Shown here piece after piece: positions 16,007-23,360 of a DNA stretch of 35,658 nt. Location: assembly GCA_030524315.1 (NCBI GenBank), contig JAUNGU010000016.1, positions 1 through 35,658 of the forward strand, read 5' to 3'. The notes beneath the pieces are model-generated. The model saw nothing but the letters and a program-made list of their open reading frames with translations, was not told where the DNA came from and did no database searches. The number at the start of each line of letters is the position of its first letter. The first letter of the stretch is position 1. Position numbers and translations under genes: made by a program. Source of the DNA: Peptococcaceae bacterium (GTDB lineage: Bacteria > Bacillota > Peptococcia > Peptococcales > Peptococcaceae).

Positions 16007-16929
16007 TGATGCGCAGGACCTTTGCAGGCGCAGCCCACGATCGGCCCATCGCCAAAGACCTGCCGCCGCAGCTTTTCGCCCGTCGGCGTCGTTGCCAGGC
16101 CGCCATCGGCGGTTTCGCGCAAGGCCACAGGCATGAGATCGCCGACGCGCTTCATGGCGACGATGACCTCGTCGGCGGGAATGTGGCTAGTGATGCCCGC
16201 CAGCGCCATTTCTGCTGCCATGAAGGCGGTGGTGACGCCGCTGGCATTGCGCTTGATGCAGGGAATTTCCACAAGCCCTGCCACAGGATCGCAGACGAGG
16301 CCGAGGGTGCATTTGAGGACGATGGCCACGGCGTGATCGACCATTTCCGGCGAGCCGCCTGCCATTTCCACAATCGCTGCTGCTGCCATCGCCGAGGCTG
16401 AGCCGCATTCTGCCTGGCAGCCGCCGGAGGCTCCCGCCAGCGAGGCGTTGTTGGCGATGACCATGCCCACGGCAGAGGCGGTGAAGAGACTCATGACGCA
16501 GTTGAATTCGCTGATGTTGTGCTCCTCGCGCATGGTCGCCACTGCCGCTGGCAAAATTCCGCAGCTCCCTGCCGTCGGCGCAGCGACAATGCGCCCCATC
16601 GAGGCATTGAGCTCGCTCACAGCGAGCGCCCGCCAGATGGCGCCGCTCATAAAGGACCCCGTCAACGTGCGCTTGCGCTGGTAAGCTTGGTGGAGCTTGG
16701 CGGCGTCGCCGCCGGTGAGACCGCTGGTGCTTTTGAGGTTGGGATCGGTGCCCTTGTCGATGCTTTCCATCATCACCTGGTAATTGTGCAGCATCTTGTC
16801 ATAGAGGGCCTGGGGAATGTCCTCGGCCTGGGCCGCCTGGTCGATGATGACCACATCCGAGATGCGCTCCTTGCGCGCCTGGGCGAGGGCGACGAGCTCG
16901 GCCAGGGAGGTGTATTTGAGAGAATCCAT
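16003..16929 (-). CDS. sdaAA: L-serine dehydratase, iron-sulfur dependent, alpha subunit
   Basis: The catalytic subunit has 308 residues. With SdaAB it deaminates L-serine to pyruvate and ammonia using an oxygen-sensitive [4Fe-4S] cluster. The segments AAPTAGSCGILPA, SGGCQAECG and LVCDPVAGLVEIPC carry the cysteines expected to hold the cluster. Residues 1-30 form the small helical lead-in. The ATG at 16929 follows AAAGGTGG by 5 nt. The longer upstream frame overlaps sdaAB and is not used. The C-terminus is slightly longer than I expect and ends in GCACKGPAHQ, adding two cysteines. The gene lies 14 nt after sdaAB and overlaps the following metallophosphoesterase gene by 4 nt. Use of this enzyme is typical of anaerobes fermenting serine. 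Confidence 0.95.
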   Translation of the reverse strand: MDSLKYTSLAELVALAQARKERISDVVIIDQAAQAEDIPQALYDKMLHNYQVMMESIDKGTDPNLKSTSGLTGGDAAKLHQAYQRKRTLTGSFMSGAIWRALAVSELNASMGRIVAAPTAGSCGILPAAVATMREEHNISEFNCVMSLFTASAVGMVIANNASLAGASGGCQAECGSASAMAAAAIVEMAGGSPEMVDHAVAIVLKCTLGLVCDPVAGLVEIPCIKRNASGVTTAFMAAEMALAGITSHIPADEVIVAMKRVGDLMPVALRETADGGLATTPTGEKLRRQVFGDGPIVGCACKGPAHQ

Positions 16930-16943
16930 AGCTTCCACCTTTC

Positions 16944-17615
16944 TCAGCCAATGGGCTGAATCGAAATACAAGAATCGATGCCAGGAAGGGCGTCGATTTT
17001 TTTGCAAAGGGCCGCGCCGGTGTCGGCGTCGATGCTGTCAACCGAAATGCTCATGACCGCCTCGCCGCCGCGCGACTGGCGCGAAAGGTCAAAGTGACAA
17101 ATGTTGGCGCCCGCCTCGCTGAGGAGGTCGGTGACGGCGGCAATCGCCCCCGGCACGTCGCGGTGGATGACGATGAGGGTGTAGTACTCGCCCGACAGCG
17201 ACACCGGCAGGCCGTTGATGCGGCTGATGTGGATATTGCCACCGCCGATGCTCTCGCCACGCATCGACGAGGTGTGGCCGCTGGCATCAGTGAGATGGAT
17301 CTCGGCGGTGTTGGGATGGGCGTCGTCAAAATCCGTGGGGATGAATTGCACGCCCATGCCCGCCTCCTCTGCCAGAGTGAGGGCGTCGCGCAGACGCTCG
17401 TCGTCGGGCCGCATGCCAAGAATCCCTGCCACCAGCGCGCGGTCGGTGCCGTGGCCCTTGTAGGTCTTGGCAAAGGAGCCGTGGAGATAGATGGTCGCGG
17501 CCACCGGCGCCTCGCCGGCAAGCCTGCGCGCCACGAGACCAAGCCGCGCCGCACCGGCTGTGTGGGAGCTAGATGGGCCAATCATCACCGGCCCGAGAAT
17601 ATCAAAGACGTTCAT
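16944..17615 (-). CDS. sdaAB: L-serine dehydratase, iron-sulfur dependent, beta subunit
   Basis: The 223-residue partner of SdaAA begins with the conserved FDILGPVMIGPSSSHTAGA, which contributes to the serine-binding site. The middle shows GHGTDRALVAGILG. From about residue 148 there is an ACT domain (YTLIVIHRDVPGAIAAVTDLL) typical of the two-subunit clostridial/Bacillus form. GGAGG lies about 8 nt before the ATG. It is the first gene of the sdaAB-sdaAA-phosphoesterase operon and is driven by a clear promoter at 17648-17676. Together with the serine T-box on serS it makes serine handling a recurring theme in this window, though the two operons are separate. Confidence 0.95.
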   Translation of the reverse strand: MNVFDILGPVMIGPSSSHTAGAARLGLVARRLAGEAPVAATIYLHGSFAKTYKGHGTDRALVAGILGMRPDDERLRDALTLAEEAGMGVQFIPTDFDDAHPNTAEIHLTDASGHTSSMRGESIGGGNIHISRINGLPVSLSGEYYTLIVIHRDVPGAIAAVTDLLSEAGANICHFDLSRQSRGGEAVMSISVDSIDADTGAALCKKIDALPGIDSCISIQPIG

Positions 17616-17647
17616 CAGTTATCGCCTCCTCAGATTTTTCTAATGAA

Positions 17648-17676
17648 AGCATAGCATCTCCCGCCAAAACCTGCAA
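17648..17676 (-). promoter_or_regulatory. Sigma-A-type promoter of the sdaAB operon
   Basis: On the minus strand, TTGCAG (complement of 17671-17676) and TATGCT (complement of 17648-17653) are 17 bp apart, giving a leader of about 25 nt. Confidence 0.75.
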
Positions 17677-17693
17677 CGTCCGTGCTTTGGCGC

Positions 17694-17724
17694 AAAAAAA
17701 AATCCACCGAGCATCCTCGGTGGA
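17694..17724 (-). terminator. Intrinsic terminator for the acyltransferase/membrane-protein unit
   Basis: A perfect 9-bp stem (TCCACCGAG with CTCGGTGGA), 4-nt loop. Read on the minus strand it is followed by a run of nine T. It sits 6 bp after the stop of the gene at 17730-18128. Confidence 0.9.
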
Positions 17725-17729
17725 AAATA

Positions 17730-18128
17730 TTAGCGATTGGCCAGTCGATTGACCGAAAGAAAGCTTGCCACAAAGGCGCAGCACTGGAGCACCAGCGGCA
17801 TTGGATCAGCAAACAGCGCCGAAAGCGACAGCACGAGGGTGCCGCGGGCGTTCAGCCAGAGCAGCACAAAGGGCCCGATTGCCACCAGCCAAAACAGCGC
17901 CAGCGTCGGCGCGGGCACCGCCACGCGGCTGCGCACGCAGAGATTGAGCATGATGCCGCAGATGATCCAGCCCGGCAGCGTCGGCACGACGTTGGCCGCC
18001 AACGCCATCGAGGTGCCGCTGCTGAAGGTCGCAAAGAGGGCATCGAGAAAGCTGTAGATCGCCGCGCTCAGGGCAAAGCCCGCGTAGCAGAAAACGAGAA
18101 AGAGCGCAAAGCGCAACATATTTTTCAT
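17730..18128 (-). CDS. Small multi-spanning membrane protein, function unknown
   Basis: A 132-residue protein with about four hydrophobic helices and few charges, so surely in the membrane. I do not recognise a family. A strong ribosome site (AAAGGAGG, six bases before ATG) and the terminator directly after its stop support it as a real gene. It lies 21 nt downstream of the acyltransferase on the same strand, so the two are probably co-transcribed, and it could assist that enzyme or act on the same envelope polymer. That link is inferred from position only. Confidence 0.7.
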   Translation of the reverse strand: MKNMLRFALFLVFCYAGFALSAAIYSFLDALFATFSSGTSMALAANVVPTLPGWIICGIMLNLCVRSRVAVPAPTLALFWLVAIGPFVLLWLNARGTLVLSLSALFADPMPLVLQCCAFVASFLSVNRLANR

Positions 18129-18149
18129 GAAAGGCCTCCTTTGTCGCCG

Positions 18150-19205
18150 CTAATCGCGATGGAGGAGCTTTTCCTTCAGGGCTTGGACGCGCCGATCCTT
18201 TTTCGCGAGAATGACAGCGATGAGCGTCGTGCCCACAAAGACCACCACCGTCGTCAGAAAAATCGTCACCCCATAATATGGGAAGACGGCGTCGATGCGG
18301 TCCTGGAGCAGAAAATCGTAGGTAAAAATCAAAAGCGGCGAAATAATGAATATCCGCAGTGTATGCTTGGAGAGCGTCTGCACAGCCTGGGATGCGTGAT
18401 AATTGCGGCAAATGAATTTGAGCATGTAGAGCACGGCCCCCGCCATGAGCAGCTCGCTATAGTCGTTGAAAAACGGCATCGCCAGCGCCCCGGCCAAGGT
18501 TGGCGCGTGGGAGAGCTGATAGGCGCGTAGGCTCACGCCGAGCCCCAGCGCCAGCCCCGAGATGATCGCTAGATTTTGGTGATGCGGCAGCCGCGCGATC
18601 CAGGCCCCGAGCAGAAAATAAAAGAGCACATTGTTTGGTGTCACCAAGGTTAGGTTCGAGAGAATGTATTGCAGACATTCAGGAAAATACGGCGTAAACG
18701 GCCGCAGAATATAATTGAGCACAAAGACCAGAAGCAGCGTGTAGGTCAGCGTCTGCAAATCCTTGAGCTTTGACAGCACAGGCATGAGAATGTAAAAGCC
18801 CATGAGCATCAAGAGATACCAAAAATGGTACGGCCCGCGGATCCAGGTCACCAGCATTTGCGCCGGTGTGAGCAGCGGCGCGCCGGAGAGATAGCAGCCC
18901 AGCTGCTTGCCCAGCATGAAAATTAGTGCCCAAATAATGTAGTTGTTGAGAATGAAGAAAAATTTCTTGGCGAATTTGAATTTGTACTGCTCGCGCAGGA
19001 GCAAAACCCCCGACATCATCATAAACATCGGCAGGGCAATGCGCGTGTAGCCATTGATGACGTATGGTGCGAGCGCCGGTGCATCCAGCGGCCGCAGATT
19101 CATATCCACATAGAGCGCCGATACGTGCAGGAAAATAATCAAAAACGTCGCCAAAATTTTCAGCACGTCAATATAAGACAGACGTGGCAAGTTTGAACGA
19201 GACAT
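18150..19205 (-). CDS. Membrane acyltransferase, acyltransferase-3 (OafA/YrhL-like) family
   Basis: The protein has 351 residues with about ten membrane helices. The N-terminal LSYIDVLKILATFLIIFLHVS carries the family's conserved helix with a histidine, and the segment GPYHFWYLLMLMGFYILMP is also typical of the family. Such enzymes move acetyl or other acyl groups onto extracellular glycans, peptidoglycan or teichoic acids. The acceptor here is not known. The ATG at 19205 is preferred because GAGGGGGG lies six bases before it. The longer frame to 19232 lacks a ribosome site of its own. It is followed by the small membrane protein and a terminator. A TATAAT lies upstream on the minus strand (complement of 19237-19242) but its -35 is poor. 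Confidence 0.85.
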   Translation of the reverse strand: MSRSNLPRLSYIDVLKILATFLIIFLHVSALYVDMNLRPLDAPALAPYVINGYTRIALPMFMMMSGVLLLREQYKFKFAKKFFFILNNYIIWALIFMLGKQLGCYLSGAPLLTPAQMLVTWIRGPYHFWYLLMLMGFYILMPVLSKLKDLQTLTYTLLLVFVLNYILRPFTPYFPECLQYILSNLTLVTPNNVLFYFLLGAWIARLPHHQNLAIISGLALGLGVSLRAYQLSHAPTLAGALAMPFFNDYSELLMAGAVLYMLKFICRNYHASQAVQTLSKHTLRIFIISPLLIFTYDFLLQDRIDAVFPYYGVTIFLTTVVVFVGTTLIAVILAKKDRRVQALKEKLLHRD

Positions 19206-19269
19206 TGTCTTCCCCCCTCGTTTTTTAGACAATATGATTATAGTAACAGTTTACCGGAGCACGGGCAAT

Positions 19270-19297
19270 ATTTTTTGCAAGCCCGCGCGCAAAAAAT
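19270..19297. repeat. Inverted repeat between divergent genes
   Basis: The arms ATTTTTTGC and GCAAAAAAT are a perfect 9-bp inverted repeat around a 10-nt GC-rich centre. It lies midway between the divergent acyltransferase and the secreted-protein gene, 27 bp or more from either -10, and could be an operator or a structural spacer. Confidence 0.5.
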
Positions 19298-19328
19298 CGA
19301 ATTGGTAACAAGCCCTTGCCAGCGGGTG

Positions 19329-19334
19329 TATAAT
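19329..19334 (+). promoter_or_regulatory. Probable -10 element for the secreted copper-amine-oxidase-N protein
   Basis: A consensus TATAAT lies about 98 bp before the TTG start. The best -35 candidate (TTGGTA) is 21 bp away, so the promoter is imperfect. The leader of about 90 nt shows no riboswitch that I recognise. Confidence 0.45.
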
Positions 19335-19431
19335 AGAGATGGAATTGTCACGTTGCTGTTGTGAACTCTAAAAGAAAAGGGGCTAAAATAACAGGTGTCA
19401 ATTCAAGCAGACAGACAAAGGAGGAACTGTT

Positions 19432-19956
19432 TTGAAAGCAATCCGCAAAAATATTTTGACGCGCCTGTTGGCTTGTGCCCTCATGATTCTCGTCGTGGGC
19501 AGCTGCATCGCCAGCCCGGCGCACGCAGAAACCACCACTGAAACCACCGGCGCGCAGCGCATCGTCCTCACCATCGGCGAGGGCAATATGGAAGTCGACC
19601 GCACCCAGGTGCAGATCGATGGTGCCGTACCGCTCATTAACAACGGCCGCACCTATATTCCATTGCGCGCCGTCGCCGAAGCCTTTGGCGCTGAGGTCGA
19701 TTACCAGGGTGCCAGTGGCGACATCATCATCGAAAACGACGGCAGCAAGGTCGTCATGAATACGCTTGCCAGCGTCTACAGCGTCAACGGCGTCCTCAAA
19801 TGGATGGACATGGCGCCATACGTCAACAGCGACGACCGCACCATGGTGCCGGTGCGCTTCGTCTCCGAAGGCCTCGGCTACAACGTCGAGACCGAGAAGA
19901 ACGACGCCGGCAAAATCCAATTCATCATCATCACCCGCACCGCCGGCGACCAGTGA
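19432..19956 (+). CDS. Secreted protein with copper amine oxidase N-terminal-like domain
   Basis: A 174-residue protein. Residues 1-32 form a signal peptide (basic start, hydrophobic LLACALMILVVGS core, likely cut after AHA). The mature part is one copper-amine-oxidase N-terminal (PF07833-type) unit, with the repeated pattern INNGRTYIPLRAVAEAFGA and DDRTMVPVRFVSEGLGY. This domain is common in secreted and wall-associated proteins of Clostridia and usually has no oxidase attached; its role is probably structural or binding. The TTG at 19432 follows AAAGGAGG by about 7 nt and the frame has no better start. The gene is a single unit ended by a strong terminator. Confidence 0.88.
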   Translation: MKAIRKNILTRLLACALMILVVGSCIASPAHAETTTETTGAQRIVLTIGEGNMEVDRTQVQIDGAVPLINNGRTYIPLRAVAEAFGAEVDYQGASGDIIIENDGSKVVMNTLASVYSVNGVLKWMDMAPYVNSDDRTMVPVRFVSEGLGYNVETEKNDAGKIQFIIITRTAGDQ

Positions 19957-19976
19957 GCCAAAAAAACTCACATATC

Positions 19977-20016
19977 AAAAAATCTTCGCTCAGAACCCCC
20001 GGGCGAAGATTTTTTT
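19977..20016. terminator. Intrinsic terminator after the secreted-protein gene
   Basis: AAAAAATCTTCGC pairs perfectly with GCGAAGATTTTTT over 13 bp. A second imperfect hairpin (GGCGCA-ATTTTC with GAAAAT-TGCGCC, one mismatch) follows directly at 20020-20050, making a tandem pair. Confidence 0.9.
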
Positions 20017-20122
20017 GTTGGCGCAAATTTTCCAGCCGAAAATCTGCGCCCCTTGTCAGCGATTGATAAGAATTTTACCAGCAATAAGGGATGATAATAA
20101 AAAAATATAAAAATAAAGCTAT

Positions 20123-20159
20123 TCATTCCTCAAGAAATCAGTATAATAATAGAGGATGA
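20123..20159 (+). promoter_or_regulatory. Promoter -10 within a gapped inverted repeat upstream of the marR-smsCB operon
   Basis: TATAAT lies at 20142-20147. It is flanked by TCATTCCTC (20123-20131) and GAGGATGA (20152-20159), complementary apart from one extra base. A site embracing the -10 is a sensible position for autoregulation by the MarR protein encoded next. The -35 is weak. Operator function is inferred. Confidence 0.45.
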
Positions 20160-20194
20160 TTTAGTAGCTAAACTTTCGCTTGAGAGAGGAGTGG

Positions 20195-20638
20195 GTGATC
20201 GCGCAAAAGGATTTGTACATCACCGCCTATCGCTTGATCAACAAATACAACGCAAAGACCAAACAGCCCAAGAGCTTCGGCACTGCCCAATCTGTGTGCG
20301 GCTCTGAGGCCCAGGTCTTGGATGTGCTTTCAAATGAAGGAGATATGAGCGCATCCCGGCTCGCCCAAACCCTTGGCATCACCAAGGGTGCCGTCTCCCA
20401 AACCCTGGCCAAGCTCGAGGCTAAAAATTTGGTGAGCCGCAAAAGCGTGCACAGAGGTGGCAACACCACCGATATTTGTTTGACGCCGGCGGGAAAAGAG
20501 ATTTTAGTGAATTATTATGCGTATAGAAATTGTAGACTGAGAAAGGTGATCGCGACCGCCCAGTCGTTGCCGCCGGAAAGTGCGGCGGCTATGGTCACCA
20601 TGCTAGAGGCCTTTGAGGAGGCCCTCGATCAATATTAA
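20195..20638 (+). CDS. MarR-family transcriptional regulator
   Basis: About 147 residues with the MarR winged helix-turn-helix: VLSNEGDMSASRLAQTLGITKGAVSQTLAKLEAKNLVSRK, then the wing with NTTDICLTPAGKEI. Members bind palindromes as dimers and usually repress their own operon. No metal- or cluster-binding cysteine cluster is evident (there is a Cys near the N-terminus, one near the end of the wing and one in the next helix), so the signal is unknown. The GTG at 20195 follows AGGAG but by only 3 nt; a TTG at 20180 is the alternative. It is followed 21 nt later by the SufC-like gene and is probably the first gene of that operon, an unusual pairing because Suf operons in other bacteria are controlled by SufR or IscR. 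Confidence 0.85.
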   Translation: MIAQKDLYITAYRLINKYNAKTKQPKSFGTAQSVCGSEAQVLDVLSNEGDMSASRLAQTLGITKGAVSQTLAKLEAKNLVSRKSVHRGGNTTDICLTPAGKEILVNYYAYRNCRLRKVIATAQSLPPESAAAMVTMLEAFEEALDQY

Positions 20639-20659
20639 ACAGTAGAGGAGAGTTCGTCT

Positions 20660-21373
20660 ATGCTGAAGTTAGAACACATTTCCTACGGGGTTGAGGAACG
20701 CCCAAATATTCTCGACGATGTCAATCTCGAGATCGACCAACCCTTCGTTGCCATCACCGGCCCAAACGGCAGCGGCAAGAGCACCCTGGTCAAGGTCATT
20801 GCTGGCATCATCAAGCCAACGAGCGGCCGCATCTATTATGATGGCAAGGACATCACCGATTTGTCCATCACCGAGCGCGCCAATCTGGGCATCAGCTATG
20901 CCTTCCAAAAACCGGTGTCCTTCAAGGGGCTGCGGGTCATCGATTTGCTGACCTTGGCCGCTGGCAAGGGCACGACCCTCACCGAAGCCTGCGATTATTT
21001 GAGCGAAGTGGGTCTATGCGCCCGCGATTACATCAACCGCGAGCTCAACGACAGCCTCAGCGGTGGCGAAATGAAGCGCATCGAAATCGCCATGATTTTG
21101 GCGCGCAGCACCGGTCTGTCCCTCTTTGACGAGCCGGAAGCCGGCATCGATCTCTGGAGCTTCCAGAATTTGATTCAGGTGTTTGAAAAAATGAACGCCC
21201 AGACCGAGGGCAACATTCTCATCATCAGCCATCAGGAACGCATTCTCAACATTGCCAACAACATCATCATGATGCAGGACGGCAAGGTCGTTCGTCAGGG
21301 CACGCCGGAAGAGGTCATGCCGCACATTTTGAACACCGGCTGCACGAAAATCATGGACAAGCTCGCTCAGTAA
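20660..21373 (+). CDS. SufC-like ATPase of a minimal Fe-S assembly system (SmsC)
   Basis: A 237-residue ABC-type soluble ATPase. Walker A GPNGSGKST begins at residue 34, the signature LSGGEMKR at 133-140, Walker B with the extended SLFDEPEAGID around 154-164, and the switch histidine in ISHQ (His191). The DEPEAGID sequence and the pairing with a single short SufB-like scaffold are characteristic of the SMS (SUF-like minimal) machinery described in anaerobes and archaea, rather than of full SUF with SufB, SufD, SufS and SufU. Known role: ATP-driven shape change of the scaffold during Fe-S assembly. It sits between the marR gene and smsB, 12 nt before the latter. Confidence 0.88.
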   Translation: MLKLEHISYGVEERPNILDDVNLEIDQPFVAITGPNGSGKSTLVKVIAGIIKPTSGRIYYDGKDITDLSITERANLGISYAFQKPVSFKGLRVIDLLTLAAGKGTTLTEACDYLSEVGLCARDYINRELNDSLSGGEMKRIEIAMILARSTGLSLFDEPEAGIDLWSFQNLIQVFEKMNAQTEGNILIISHQERILNIANNIIMMQDGKVVRQGTPEEVMPHILNTGCTKIMDKLAQ

Positions 21374-21385
21374 GGAGGAAGGACA

Positions 21386-22303
21386 ATGGATGCAATTCAG
21401 AAACGTTTATTAAAAGAAGTCGCCGATCTCGACAGCCTGCCAGTGGGCGCCTATAATATTCGCGCCGATGGGGAAAGCGCCGGCCGCCGCTCCACCGAAA
21501 ACATTGAAATCGTCTCCCAAAAGGGCCGCCCAGGCATCGAAATCCACGTCAAGGATGGCACCGTCAATGAATCGATGCACATTCCTGTCATCATGGAGCA
21601 GAGCGGGCTCAAGGATCTCGTGTACAACGATTTTTACATCGGCGAAAATTGCGATGTGACCATTGTCGCCGGTTGCGGCATTCACAACTGCGGCGGCGAA
21701 AACAGCCAGCACGACGGGATTCACACCTTCTACATTGGCAAAAATTCCAAGGTCAAATATTATGAAAAGCACTTTGGTGAAGGCGACGGCCGCGCCAAGC
21801 AGATTATGAATCCAACCACCGTCGTCCATCTCGAAGAAAACGCCGATTTTGAAATGGAAACGGCGCAGATTGGCGGCATCGACGACACCATTCGCGAAAC
21901 CACCGGCGATCTCAAGGACGGCGCCACCCTCATCGTCAAGGAAAAAATTCTCACTACCGGCGATCAGGTCGCCAAGACCCACTTCTCGGTGGATCTCGAC
22001 GGCGAGCATTGCAGCACCAATGTCATCTCCCGCAGCGTCGCTCGCGACCAATCCCGCCAGGAATTTGTCTCCCGCATCAACGGCAACACCGAATGCTACG
22101 GCCACACCGAATGTGACGCCATCATCATGGACGATGCCCACGTCACCGCATCGCCAGAGCTGGCTGCCAACTGCGTCGAAGCCAGCCTCATTCACGAAGC
22201 CGCCATCGGCAAAATTGCCGGTGAGCAGCTCATCAAGCTCATGACCCTCGGCCTCACTGAGCAAGAAGCAGAAGCCCAAATCATCAACGGCTTCCTCAAA
22301 TAA
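21386..22303 (+). CDS. SufB-like scaffold of a minimal Fe-S assembly system (SmsB)
   Basis: A 305-residue protein, much shorter than canonical SufB (about 470). The central region forms a beta-helix of the SufB/D type with GCGIHNCGGENSQHDGIH near residue 91 on, and the C-terminal SufB/D signature is clear: CVEASLIHEAAIGKIAGEQL followed by a helical end (LGLTEQEAEAQIINGFL). Cysteines and histidines in GCGIHNCGG and near CYGHTEC are candidates for cluster contacts. Together with SmsC it should form the scaffold complex that builds and passes on [4Fe-4S] clusters in the cytoplasm. AGGAGG lies about 6 nt before the ATG. No cysteine desulfurase, SufU or SufD gene follows; the operon ends at a perfect 18-bp terminator. 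Confidence 0.87.
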   Translation: MDAIQKRLLKEVADLDSLPVGAYNIRADGESAGRRSTENIEIVSQKGRPGIEIHVKDGTVNESMHIPVIMEQSGLKDLVYNDFYIGENCDVTIVAGCGIHNCGGENSQHDGIHTFYIGKNSKVKYYEKHFGEGDGRAKQIMNPTTVVHLEENADFEMETAQIGGIDDTIRETTGDLKDGATLIVKEKILTTGDQVAKTHFSVDLDGEHCSTNVISRSVARDQSRQEFVSRINGNTECYGHTECDAIIMDDAHVTASPELAANCVEASLIHEAAIGKIAGEQLIKLMTLGLTEQEAEAQIINGFLK

Positions 22304-22326
22304 GAGGGTTATCACGCAAAGCGCAC

Positions 22327-22372
22327 ACGCCGCCGAGGCGACAGCAATCTGTCGCCTCGGCGGCGTTTTTTT
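22327..22372 (+). terminator. Very strong intrinsic terminator after smsB
   Basis: A perfect 18-bp GC-rich stem closed by a 4-nt CAAT loop and followed by seven T, among the strongest in the window. Confidence 0.96.
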
Positions 22373-22392
22373 GATGCCAAGGACGGCTTTTC

Positions 22393-22421
22393 TTGACAAG
22401 GCGCGGAATAAGGGGTAGCCT
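22393..22421 (+). promoter_or_regulatory. Possible promoter for the ABC-2 exporter genes
   Basis: A perfect -35 TTGACA is followed after 17 bp by TAGCCT, a poor -10. A weak or activated promoter is likely. The pattern could also be a chance -35. Confidence 0.4.
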
Positions 22422-22463
22422 GGAAGAGAATTATAAATTGATTATTAAAAGGAGGACACCTGC

Positions 22464-23360
22464 ATGAAATATGTGGTTGAATTATCGCACCTCAAAAAAT
22501 CTTTTGGCAAGGTGACGGCGCTCGAGGATGTGTCCTTTGCGGTGGCGCCCGGCGAGGTGCTGGGATTCATCGGTCCCAACGGCGCAGGCAAATCGACGAC
22601 CCTGCGCGTGCTTTTGGGCAGCATCCGCCGCGATGGCGGCGAGGCGAGGATTTTTGAACGGGATGTGTGGCGCGACAAGCTAGAGATTCATCGCAGGCTT
22701 GCCTATGTGCCGGGGGATGTGGCGCTCTGGCCCAATCTCACCGGCGCAGAAATTCTGCGCTTGCTGCTCAAATTGCACGGCAATGTCGACGAAAAGCGGT
22801 GCAAGACGCTGATCAGCGCCTTTGAGCTGGACGTGCGCAAAAAGGCCAAGTCCTATTCCAAGGGCAATCGGCAAAAGGTGGGGCTGATTGCGGCGCTGGC
22901 GACGGCGTCGGATCTGTATATTTTTGATGAGCCTACAAGCGGACTCGATCCCCTCATGGAGCGCGTCTTTCAGGAGGAGGTGCTACGGCTCAAGGCCCAG
23001 GGCAAGACGGTGATTCTCTCCTCCCACATTCTGAGCGAGGTCGACAAGCTGGCCGATTCGGTGGCGGTCATTCGCCAAGGACGCATTGTCGAGGCGGGCA
23101 ATCTCGACGCCCTGCGCCATCTGACGCGCACCCGCGTACATTTGCAGACGCTAGACGACGCCGCTTTTTTGGCGAAGGTGGACGGCGTGCACGATTTTTC
23201 GCAGCAGGGGATGCGCGTCGCCTTTGCCGCAGACGGCGGCGCAATGTCTGCCATTCTGGCAGCGACGGCGCAGCTTGCGATTGTGCAATTTGAGGCGGCG
23301 CCGCCGACCCTCGAGGATTTGTTCATGACCCACTACGAGCGAGGCGGTGAGCCATCATGA
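22464..23360 (+). CDS. ABC-2-type exporter, ATP-binding subunit
   Basis: A 298-residue ATPase. Walker A GPNGAGKST begins at residue 37, the signature is SKGNRQKVG (132-140), Walker B is YIFDEPTSGLDP (152-163), and the switch is SSHILSE. The C-terminal part (about 215-290) is the small domain common in drug and lantibiotic exporters of the ABC-2 group. It energises export through the permease encoded immediately downstream, whose ATG overlaps this stop as ATGA. The substrate is not shown. There is no biosynthetic gene next to it, so a role in resistance or in export of a cell product is only a guess. Confidence 0.92.
   Translation: MKYVVELSHLKKSFGKVTALEDVSFAVAPGEVLGFIGPNGAGKSTTLRVLLGSIRRDGGEARIFERDVWRDKLEIHRRLAYVPGDVALWPNLTGAEILRLLLKLHGNVDEKRCKTLISAFELDVRKKAKSYSKGNRQKVGLIAALATASDLYIFDEPTSGLDPLMERVFQEEVLRLKAQGKTVILSSHILSEVDKLADSVAVIRQGRIVEAGNLDALRHLTRTRVHLQTLDDAAFLAKVDGVHDFSQQGMRVAFAADGGAMSAILAATAQLAIVQFEAAPPTLEDLFMTHYERGGEPS

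Noticed and set aside
14885-16009. 374-codon open frame on the plus strand over the metallophosphoesterase gene
   Set aside because: The minus-strand frame carries all five metallophosphoesterase motifs. The plus frame is an acidic antisense shadow that begins inside the bidirectional terminator.
22393-22421. Idea that the TTGACA with a poor -10 marks a MerR-type spacing promoter
   Set aside because: The spacing is 17 bp, not the 19 bp typical of MerR-regulated promoters, and no MerR gene or dyad is present.
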